Of a stretch of 6,123 bases of DNA, positions 1 through 5,250 are shown piece after piece (within the stretch, counting starts at the first letter, position 1; each line of letters starts with the position of its first letter). The DNA is from a bacterium. Its GTDB lineage: Bacteria; UBA3054. The notes under the pieces were generated by a model that saw only the letters and a program-made list of their open reading frames with translations, did not search any database and was not told the origin of the DNA. The stretch lies in contig JAFYIM010000269.1 in NCBI GenBank assembly GCA_017538635.1, positions 1-6,123 of the forward strand. The letters run 5' to 3'. The translations under genes were made by a program, and so were the position numbers.

Positions 1-798
1 GATTAGTTTGTCGGGCTCGTACTGGCAGGTCAGGATGTCGGCGTTTTTATTGTAAAGACGGATGTCGGCGACGAGATCCTCGTATTTCTCTTCCGTTAAG
101 TTTTCGGATTTCGTAATGAAGATATGGTCGGCTCTTTCCAAGCCTTCTATAGGCTCCCTTAAGAGGCCGGCGGGCAGGATCCTTTCGTAACCGAAGGGAC
201 AGTTGGCATCAACAAGGACGATGTCTTTCTGGCGGCGCATTCTCAAGTGCTGCATGCCGTCGTCTAAGATGATGGTGTCCACGCCGAATTCCCGCATGGC
301 GTAGCGGGCGCCCCGCACTCTGTCGGGATCGGTCACGACCACGACGTTTTTAAGCTCCTGGGCGAGCATGTAGGGCTCGTCGCCGGCGATCTTCGGGGAG
401 AGCAGAAGATTCTTGCCGTCGCAGACGACCTTGGTCTTGTTGCTGAAATCCTTGTGTTTAAGCCTGAAGCGCAGGCTCGGGGAATGGGATTTGTAGCCGC
501 GGCTCACGATGGCGACTTTTCTTCCGCCCTTGGAGAGCGCCTGGGAAAGCAGCGCGACAACAGGCGTCTTGCCGGTGCCGCCCACGGTGATGTTTCCGAC
601 GCTTATGACGTAGCAGCCGGGCCAGTAGCGCTTGCAGTAGCCCTTTTTGTACATGGCGTTGCGAAGGGAGACGATACCGCCGTAGATTTTGCCAAGGACA
701 ATGAGGATAGGCCAGACTATGTAGCGGCGCCAGGTGGTGTCGTTACCGGAAACGAGTCTTTTCCATTTCTGCTCTCTGGAGAGTTTGTTTTTTCTCAT
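1..798 (-). CDS. lpxK: Tetraacyldisaccharide 4'-kinase LpxK, C-terminus cut by window edge
   Basis: LpxK phosphorylates the 4' position of the tetraacyl disaccharide-1-phosphate lipid A precursor with ATP, at the cytoplasmic face of the inner membrane. My own translation gives 266 codons open to the left edge. Residues about 26-45 form a hydrophobic, probably membrane-contacting helix after a basic N-terminus ([15 protein letters not shown]). The P-loop VGNITVGGTGKTP is at 67-79, followed by SRGY at 99-102, GDEP at 139-142 and the family signature LDDGMQHLRMRR at 178-189, then DIVLVDA. These match E. coli LpxK in order and spacing, although the region before the P-loop is some 15 residues longer. 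Family members run about 320-380 residues, so roughly 60-110 are missing. The ATG at 798 overlaps the coaB stop as ATGA; no clear Shine-Dalgarno is seen, so translational coupling to coaB is likely. The gene implies a lipid A-containing outer membrane. Confidence 0.95.
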   Translation of the reverse strand, partial: MRKNKLSREQKWKRLVSGNDTTWRRYIVWPILIVLGKIYGGIVSLRNAMYKKGYCKRYWPGCYVISVGNITVGGTGKTPVVALLSQALSKGGRKVAIVSRGYKSHSPSLRFRLKHKDFSNKTKVVCDGKNLLLSPKIAGDEPYMLAQELKNVVVVTDPDRVRGARYAMREFGVDTIILDDGMQHLRMRRQKDIVLVDANCPFGYERILPAGLLREPIEGLERADHIFITKSENLTEEKYEDLVADIRLYNKNADILTCQYEPDKLI

Positions 799-1439
799 TG
801 CTTTTTAGAAGCGGATTCGGCTGCCTCTATGAGTTTTTTGGCCACGGTCGCTTTGCCAACAAGGCCGCAGCGCTCCTCTTTTCCGTCGGGGAAAAGGAAG
901 ACGGCCCTTAATTTTTCGCTGGCGAAACCGGCGTCGGATCTGGAAACGTCGTTTGCTACGATCATGTCCAGGCCTTTCACGAACATTTTCCGTTTGGCGG
1001 AGGCAAGGATGTCGTTTGTTTCCGCGGCGAAACCGATGACGAAGCGTTTGCCCTTTTCTTTGGCAACGCCTTTAAGGATGTCTTTTGTGCGGACTAATTC
1101 CAGGACCGCTTTCTCGGCGATCTTGTGCTCTTTCTGTTTCAGTCTTTTCGCTGGCTTGAAATCGCTGACGGCGGCGGTCATGATGAGGACGTCGCATTTT
1201 GGGAATTCTTTCACAATGGCCTCATACATGTCCTCGGCGGAGACGACGGGAATGAATTTGCAGCCCTTGGGCGGTTTTAAGTTTACTGGTCCGCTGACCA
1301 GAACGCACTCATAGCCTCTTTTTACCGCTTCCTTGGCGACGGCGAAGCCCATCTTTCCGGAGCTGGGGTTGGAGAGGAAGCGCACCGGATCGATGTATTC
1401 CCTGGTCGGTCCAGCGCTGACTAAAAACCTTAATTTCAT
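795..1439 (-). CDS. coaB: Phosphopantothenate-cysteine ligase CoaB (stand-alone)
   Basis: CoaB joins 4'-phosphopantothenate to cysteine through a nucleotide-activated acyl intermediate, the step before CoaC in coenzyme A synthesis. The 214-residue product has [17 protein letters not shown] at 8-24 followed by SSGKMG, which matches the nucleotide-binding and catalytic-Asn segment of CoaBC. It also has TAAVSDFKP at 88-96 and the hallmark [17 protein letters not shown] at 136-152, then IVANDVSR at 160-167. One small departure is RTKDIL where NPDIL is usual. The frame stays open back to 1592, but that extension reads through coaC in another frame and has no family similarity. The ATG at 1439 shares its A with the coaC stop (TAATG) and starts directly on the domain ([14 protein letters not shown]), so I use it. 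No strong Shine-Dalgarno is visible, so reinitiation after coaC is the likely mode. Most bacteria carry CoaB fused behind CoaC in one polypeptide; here the order is kept but the genes are separate. Confidence 0.95.
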   Translation of the reverse strand: MKLRFLVSAGPTREYIDPVRFLSNPSSGKMGFAVAKEAVKRGYECVLVSGPVNLKPPKGCKFIPVVSAEDMYEAIVKEFPKCDVLIMTAAVSDFKPAKRLKQKEHKIAEKAVLELVRTKDILKGVAKEKGKRFVIGFAAETNDILASAKRKMFVKGLDMIVANDVSRSDAGFASEKLRAVFLFPDGKEERCGLVGKATVAKKLIEAAESASKKQ

Positions 1440-1963
1440 TACTGTTTCAGCGCTTTTATAATTTCTTCCAAAGGCGCGAGACGACCCAGGCCGCACTTTC
1501 CGCAGGCCAGTTCGCCTTCCGTAGGATAGATGACTTCGACGCCCCTGTCTTTCAGCTTTTGGATGTTTTCCTTGGTGGCGCTTGCTTCCCACATGCCGTC
1601 GTTCATGGCGGGCGCCACGATCTTTCTGCCTCTGTGGGCGAGGATGACGGAGCTGGGGCCGTCGTCAGCGAATCCGTAGGCCATCTTGGCGATGAAATCG
1701 GCGGAGGCCGGCAGCACTATTACCGTTTCGCAAAGCTCGGCCAGAGCTACGTGCTCGGGGCGCCAGTCCGCGGGCTGGGCGAACTGGTCGATATAGACGG
1801 GATTTCTGGAGAGCGTTCTAAAGGTCACTTCGCCGACGAATTCCGTCGCGGCTTTCGTCATGGCGACGTGCACGTTGAAGCCTTCCTTTACGAGAAGGCG
1901 CGTGAATTCGCAGGCCTTGTAGGCCGCTATGGATCCTGTGACGACTAAAAGAATGTCTTTCAT
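1439..1963 (-). CDS. coaC: Phosphopantothenoylcysteine decarboxylase CoaC (stand-alone)
   Basis: CoaC is an FMN-dependent cytoplasmic flavoprotein that decarboxylates phosphopantothenoylcysteine to 4'-phosphopantetheine. The 174-residue product covers the whole HFCD flavoprotein domain. It has the N-terminal FMN-binding strand and loop [11 protein letters not shown] at 7-17, and the active-site His at 71 in [26 protein letters not shown] at 84-101 corresponds to ATADLIAR in E. coli Dfp, PAMN is at 118-121, and [12 protein letters not shown] at 153-164 carries the conserved Cys154. It ends right after this domain, with no CoaB part. The start ATG at 1963 overlaps the gmk stop as ATGA and is preceded by a strong GGAGG six bases upstream, which makes the start firm. 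Its stop overlaps the start of coaB by one base. Confidence 0.95.
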   Translation of the reverse strand: MKDILLVVTGSIAAYKACEFTRLLVKEGFNVHVAMTKAATEFVGEVTFRTLSRNPVYIDQFAQPADWRPEHVALAELCETVIVLPASADFIAKMAYGFADDGPSSVILAHRGRKIVAPAMNDGMWEASATKENIQKLKDRGVEVIYPTEGELACGKCGLGRLAPLEEIIKALKQ

Positions 1964-2526
1964 TTGTTTCCTCCGTAGATGAGGTCCTCAAGTTCGTTTG
2001 CGGCCCGGTCGACGTCGTCGTTCACGACGACGTGGTCGAACCAGACGCTCTCGGCCATCTCGCTCTTGGCCTTGGCCAATCTTCTTTCTATCACTTCCTC
2101 GCTGTCGGTGGCGCGGCCTCTTAATCTTCTTTCCAGCTCTTCAAAAGAGGGCGGCATGATGAAGATAAGGTGCGCTTCGGGCATTTTTTCATGCACGGAT
2201 CTGGCGCCCTGGACGTCGATGTCCATCAGAACGTAGTAGCCCTCACGGAGCTGCTTTTCCACCGCTTCCCTGGGCGTTCCGTAATAGTTGCCGTGCACCG
2301 TGGCGTGCTCCAAAAAGCGGTCTTCCTTGAGCCAGGTCCGGAAGGTTTCCACTGTCAGGAAAAAGTAATCCTTGCCCTCCGTTTCGCCGACTCTTGGCTC
2401 TCTGGTGGTCGCCGAGACGGAGAAGCGAAGGTCGTCGTGCCTGGCCATCAGCTTGGCTACGATGGTGGATTTTCCCGCGCCGGAAGGACCGGTCAGGACA
2501 AACGCTCTGCATTTGGGATCAGCCAT
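1960..2526 (-). CDS. gmk: Guanylate kinase
   Basis: Gmk converts GMP to GDP with ATP in the cytoplasm, feeding GTP, dGTP and (p)ppGpp pools. The 188-residue protein has the P-loop TGPSGAGKST at 12-21. The GMP-binding segment SATTREPRVGETEGKDYFF follows at 38-56, with HGNYYGTP at 78-85, then MDIDVQGA at 101-108, which is a strong family marker. The lid region has RLRGRATDSEEVIERRL at 134-150. It is slightly shorter than the usual 200-210 residues but all motifs are present. The ATG at 2526 shares one base with the rsfS stop (TAATG). There is no good Shine-Dalgarno in the lysine-codon-rich end of rsfS, so coupled reinitiation is probable. In many bacteria gmk sits beside rpoZ and coaBC; here coaC and coaB follow directly and no rpoZ is present between them. 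Confidence 0.97.
   Translation of the reverse strand: MADPKCRAFVLTGPSGAGKSTIVAKLMARHDDLRFSVSATTREPRVGETEGKDYFFLTVETFRTWLKEDRFLEHATVHGNYYGTPREAVEKQLREGYYVLMDIDVQGARSVHEKMPEAHLIFIMPPSFEELERRLRGRATDSEEVIERRLAKAKSEMAESVWFDHVVVNDDVDRAANELEDLIYGGNK
1970..1974 (-). promoter_or_regulatory. Shine-Dalgarno of coaC, inside the gmk end
   Basis: On the minus strand GGAGGAAACAAATG places a full GGAGG six bases ahead of the coaC ATG. These bases also encode the last residues of Gmk (YGGNK), so the site is embedded in the upstream gene. It is the strongest ribosome binding site in the window after the one at 5245-5250. Confidence 0.85.
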
Positions 2527-3038
2527 TACTGCTTTTTCGTTTTGGTGGTCTTTTTGGCGGCGGGCTTTTTAGTTTCTTTCTTGGCGGCCGGTTTTCTCCC
2601 GGGCTTTTTGGCGGCGGGCTTTTCTTCTTCCGGTTCCTTGTCCTTTTTGGGCGCGGCTTTCTTGGCCGGGACCAGGTCCTCGAAGAAGGTTTCCCTGTTG
2701 GCCCAGATCTCCTCGATGTTGTATTCCGCCCTGGCTTCTTCCGTGAAGAGGTGGACTATCACGTCGACGAGGTCGACCGCCACCCAGTTGTTGCCGGAAA
2801 GCGTTTCGTCCGCGCTGTAGGGCTTGACGCCCATGTTTTTCAGCTCTTTCAGAAGGTTCTGGCCGGCCGCCTGCATCTGCCTTTCGTTCCTGACGGAACC
2901 GACGACGAAGAAGTCCGTGATGGGAGAGAAGCCTCTGACATCATAGATCTTGATGTCGCTGACCTGCTTGTCTTCCAAAAGCTTGCGGTAGGTGAAAACG
3001 ATCTCGGGGAGGTTGGGGTTCTTTGCGGTTTTTGCCAT
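2526..3038 (-). CDS. rsfS: Ribosomal silencing factor RsfS with Lys/Ala-rich C-terminal tail
   Basis: RsfS (RsfA/YbeB/DUF143, homolog of plant Iojap) binds ribosomal protein uL14 on the large subunit and blocks subunit joining when nutrients are short. Residues about 11-115 form the complete domain: SDIKIYDVRGFSPITDFFVV at 27-46, RNERQMQAAG at 50-59, and NWVAVDLVDVIVHLFTEEAR at 84-103, followed by EYNIEEIW. The usual protein ends near here at 105-120 residues. This one continues to 170 with a low-complexity tail (about 124-170) that is very rich in Lys, Ala, Pro and Glu. It contains three 9-residue repeats beginning KPAAKK. The tail resembles histone H1-like and AlgP/Hc1-type bacterial tails; its role here is unknown. 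The start ATG at 3038 follows the HAD-NadD stop by one base and has AGGA seven bases upstream. The order nadD-rsfS is conserved in many bacteria. Confidence 0.95.
   Translation of the reverse strand: MAKTAKNPNLPEIVFTYRKLLEDKQVSDIKIYDVRGFSPITDFFVVGSVRNERQMQAAGQNLLKELKNMGVKPYSADETLSGNNWVAVDLVDVIVHLFTEEARAEYNIEEIWANRETFFEDLVPAKKAAPKKDKEPEEEKPAAKKPGRKPAAKKETKKPAAKKTTKTKKQ
2541..2621 (-). repeat. Three tandem 27-bp units encoding KPAAKK-type 9-mers in the RsfS tail
   Basis: Codons 140-166 of rsfS encode KPAAKKPGR, KPAAKKETK and KPAAKKTTK with no spacer. The first and third units share an identical 18-base stretch (AAGCCCGCCGCCAAAAAG), while the second uses synonymous codons (AAACCGGCCGCCAAGAAA). 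Protein and DNA repetition together suggest expansion by unit duplication followed by drift. An 18-base exact repeat 54 bases apart could also allow slippage or recombination that changes tail length. Confidence 0.85.
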
Positions 3039-3039
3039 G

Positions 3040-4275
3040 TTATTTTCCTGTATAAAGTTTTTTCGCTTGGATCAGTTTCCAAACGCTGGAAATAATATCT
3101 TTCTTATCTATCTTACCTTCTTTCAGTTTTTGACGCAAAGCCGTGGAAGAAACGTCCGTGGCGGGACCTTTTATCAGAAGGTCCCCCGGCTTTATCTTCG
3201 CCGTTTCTCCCTTGCGCTGGTAAACGGCTAGCTTTGCCAGTTTTTTAATTTTTGCGGGTTCGCGCCAGGTATTGAAACCCAAGTAATTGTCGGAGCCCAA
3301 AAGGAAGTAGAGCTCGCAGGGCGCGAATCTTTTTTTCAGCGTTTGCAGCGTTTCCACGGTGTAGGAAACGCCGCCTCTTTTTAGTTCGCAGCGCTCCAAC
3401 CTGAAGGCGGGGTCTTTTTTCAGCGCGGCGTTTATTAGCTCGCAGCGGACTTCGTTGTCAGCGTAGATCCTGCCTTTCTTGTGCGGCGCCTGGTAGGCCG
3501 GCACGAAAAGCAGGAGATCGAGCTTCAGTTGCTTTTTCGCCCGTCTGGCGATGGCGATGTGCGTCTTGTGGACGGGGTCGAAGGAGCCGCCGAAGACGCC
3601 GATCTTCAGTTTCGCCCGACGAGGCTTCAGAAGTTTCGCGATGTCACGGGGCTTTTCGGCGTAAAGTTCCGGCTTGTAGGGTGCGACGTCGCTTTTGTCC
3701 CGGAAACCCCATTTGACCGCCATCACGGGGATACCGGCGTTCCTGGCGGTCTGCATGTCCACTTCGGAGTCTCCTACGTAGATCGCTTCCTCAGATTTGG
3801 CGTCAAGCAATCTTAGGGCTTCCCAGACGGCGTCGGGAGCGGGCTTCCTACTCCTCCCCTCCTTGTCGCCCAAGGCGACGTCCCAAAGCGCGGGGAAAAA
3901 GCGCTTAGCCAGTTTTCTGACCGCACGCTCGGGTTTGTTGGAGACGATGGCGATCTTGAAGCCAAGGTCCCTTAGTTTTTTCAGCTCTTCTATGATCCCG
4001 GAATAGGGCCTGGTCTTTACGACGGTATGCGCCGCGTAGTAGCGGCGCATATCCGCCAGTATTTCAGGATATTCGGGATCGCTCGGGCCTTGTTTGAGCG
4101 AGCGCTCTACGAGTTTTCCCACGCCGTTGCCAACGTAGCGCCGAGCCTCGCCGAGCGTGATAGAAGGCCTATTATGTTTGCTCAGGGCGAAATTGACGGC
4201 GGTCTGGAGATCCATTAGGGTGTCAAGAAGCGTCCCGTCAAGATCGAAGACCGCGCATTTGATGGTCTTGCCCAT
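3040..4275 (-). CDS. nadD: HAD phosphatase / nicotinate-nucleotide adenylyltransferase fusion
   Basis: One uninterrupted frame of 411 residues holds two enzymes. Residues about 1-215 are a HAD-superfamily phosphatase of the phosphoglycolate phosphatase type: nucleophile motif FDLDGTLLDT (Asp11, Asp13), helical cap, motif II IVSNKPE (Ser112), Lys144 in RKPAPDAV, and YVGDSEVDMQTARNAG near 166-181. Residues about 223-411 are NadD, which makes nicotinate adenine dinucleotide from NaMN and ATP. The NadD part has KIGVFGGSFDPVHKTH at 224-239, VPAYQAPHKK, LLGSDNYLGFNTW near 325-337, VSSTALRQ at 375-382, and a C-terminal helix ending in KKLYTGK. The linker has no stop, ATG, GTG, TTG or ribosome site, so separate translation of NadD looks unlikely. 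A GTG at 4284 would add three residues, but ATG 4275 overlaps the upstream stop as TGATG and has GGTGG five bases before it. The HAD substrate cannot be told from sequence. The NadD nucleotide-binding motif reads HKTH instead of the common HxGH. Confidence 0.93.
   Translation of the reverse strand: MGKTIKCAVFDLDGTLLDTLMDLQTAVNFALSKHNRPSITLGEARRYVGNGVGKLVERSLKQGPSDPEYPEILADMRRYYAAHTVVKTRPYSGIIEELKKLRDLGFKIAIVSNKPERAVRKLAKRFFPALWDVALGDKEGRSRKPAPDAVWEALRLLDAKSEEAIYVGDSEVDMQTARNAGIPVMAVKWGFRDKSDVAPYKPELYAEKPRDIAKLLKPRRAKLKIGVFGGSFDPVHKTHIAIARRAKKQLKLDLLLFVPAYQAPHKKGRIYADNEVRCELINAALKKDPAFRLERCELKRGGVSYTVETLQTLKKRFAPCELYFLLGSDNYLGFNTWREPAKIKKLAKLAVYQRKGETAKIKPGDLLIKGPATDVSSTALRQKLKEGKIDKKDIISSVWKLIQAKKLYTGK
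3046..3049 (-). promoter_or_regulatory. Shine-Dalgarno of rsfS
   Basis: The minus strand reads CAGGAAAATAACATG, with AGGA seven bases before the rsfS ATG. It lies within the last codons of the HAD-NadD gene (YTGK then TAA), leaving one untranslated base between the two genes. It supports ATG 3038 as the start. Confidence 0.7.
4026..4051. repeat. Perfect 10-bp inverted repeat with 6-base loop inside the HAD domain
   Basis: TATGCGCCGC at 4026-4035 is the exact reverse complement of GCGGCGCATA at 4042-4051, with six bases between. In the message it encodes roughly MRRYYAAH in the HAD cap region. No T-run follows on either strand, so it is not an intrinsic terminator. A strong mRNA hairpin is possible, but chance in a GC-rich coding region is also plausible. 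Confidence 0.6.
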
Positions 4276-5240
4276 CAATTCCACCAGAGCGCGCCCTCCA
4301 TCTTTTGCCTGATCATGTTCCTCTTGAGGAAACCGATGGCGCTCTCCAAGCCTTCCCTGGGCGTCATAAGACTGTCTTCGTGCTCGATAGAAAGGGCGTA
4401 GTCGTAGCCCTCCATTCTAAGGGCGCCGAAGATCTGCTTCCACTTTTGCTCAGACATGCCGTGGCCGACCGTCCTGAAGAGCCAGGCGCGGTCCCTTTCC
4501 TTGTCGAAGGGCTTCGTTTCCAATACGCCGGTTCTGTTTGCGACTTCCGGATGCATCTCGGTGTCCTTGGCATGGAAGAAGTGGATCGCTTTTCCGAGGT
4601 AGCGGATGACGGAAACAATGTCCATGCCCTGCCAGATGAGGTGCGAAGGATCAAGGTTTGCGCCTACTATGTCGCCAACGGCCGCCCTCAGACGGAGCAG
4701 ACTGTCGGGATTATAGACGCAGAATCCCGGGTGCATTTCAAGGGCGATGTATTTCACACCGCCCTCTTCGGCGATCTTAGCAGCCTTCTGCCAATACGGG
4801 ATCAGAACTTCGTTCCACTGGTAGTCCAGGACTTTCCGATACTCGGTGGGCCAGGTGCAGGTCACCCAGTTGGGCTGGTCGCCCTTGCCGTCGCCGGGGC
4901 AGCCGGAGAAGGTCACCAGGTGATCGACGTTAAGCTGCCCGCAGAGCTCGCAGGCCGCCTCGTAATCCTCTTCGAATTTCGCGGCGATCTCGGGATTAGG
5001 GTGCACGCAGTTGCCGTGGACGGAGAGCGCGACCAAATTGATTTGGTGCTTCTCGAAGGTGTCCAGGAGTTCCTGCCTGGCCTTGGCGTCCTTCACGAGC
5101 TTCTTCGCGTCCGCGTGCGCCGTGCCGGGGTATCCTCCGACGCCCAGCTCCAGGGCCTCGACGCCCAATCCCTTCAGATACGCAAGGGCGGCGTCCAGGC
5201 TCATGTCAGCCAAAGCGGGACTGAATACGCAAAGCTGCAT
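4275..5240 (-). CDS. Sugar phosphate isomerase/epimerase-like TIM-barrel protein
   Basis: This 321-residue protein belongs to the xylose isomerase-like TIM-barrel family (AP endonuclease 2 fold), whose members isomerise, epimerise or eliminate on sugars, keto-sugars and inositol derivatives using a divalent metal. The expected metal-site residues appear at strand ends in the right order: Glu168 (ALEMHPG), Asp197 and His200 (NLDPSHLIWQG), His223 (HFFHAKD) and Glu286 (LSIEHED). The N-terminus starts directly on the first strand (MQLCVFSPALADMSLDAALA), with LEALELGVGG-type strand two at about 28-36. There is no signal peptide, so it should be cytoplasmic. The ATG at 5240 follows the oxidoreductase stop by nine bases and has a strong AGGAGA. 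Its pairing with a Gfo/Idh oxidoreductase is typical of inositol or 3-keto-glycoside pathways, but the substrate cannot be named from sequence. Its stop overlaps the HAD-NadD start by one base. Confidence 0.9.
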   Translation of the reverse strand: MQLCVFSPALADMSLDAALAYLKGLGVEALELGVGGYPGTAHADAKKLVKDAKARQELLDTFEKHQINLVALSVHGNCVHPNPEIAAKFEEDYEAACELCGQLNVDHLVTFSGCPGDGKGDQPNWVTCTWPTEYRKVLDYQWNEVLIPYWQKAAKIAEEGGVKYIALEMHPGFCVYNPDSLLRLRAAVGDIVGANLDPSHLIWQGMDIVSVIRYLGKAIHFFHAKDTEMHPEVANRTGVLETKPFDKERDRAWLFRTVGHGMSEQKWKQIFGALRMEGYDYALSIEHEDSLMTPREGLESAIGFLKRNMIRQKMEGALWWN

Positions 5241-5244
5241 AATG

Positions 5245-5250
5245 TCTCCT
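5245..5250 (-). promoter_or_regulatory. Shine-Dalgarno of the TIM-barrel gene
   Basis: The minus strand reads TAAGGAGACATTATG. AGGAGA lies four bases before the ATG and its first base is the last base of the TAA stop of the upstream oxidoreductase. This fixes the start at 5240 and shows that the pair is translated from one message. Confidence 0.85.

Noticed and set aside
454..1314. Long plus-strand open frame (286 codons) opposite lpxK and coaB
   Set aside because: It is antisense to two genes with clear family motifs, has no recognisable domain, and its low-complexity Ser/Phe/Ala composition mirrors the complementary codons.
795..1592. Longer coaB beginning at 1592 (51 extra residues)
   Set aside because: The extension overlaps the coaC motif region in another frame and has no similarity to CoaB. 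The TAATG start at 1439 gives the expected domain start.
2012..2033. Inverted repeat ACGTCGTCGT / ACGACGACGT in gmk, considered as a terminator or operator
   Set aside because: The two-base spacer and lack of a T-run do not fit a terminator, and the symmetry follows from Val-Val-Val-Asn-Asp-Asp-Val codons (GTC and GAC).
2170..3095. Overlapping plus-strand open frames opposite gmk and rsfS, rich in Gly, Phe and Leu
   Set aside because: The hydrophobic repeats are just the reverse complement of the Lys/Ala repeat codons in the rsfS tail; no ribosome site or family similarity is seen.
4275..4284. GTG at 4284 as the start of HAD-NadD
   Set aside because: It adds only three residues, has no ribosome site, and gives a longer overlap. 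ATG 4275 has GGTGG before it and forms a TGATG junction.
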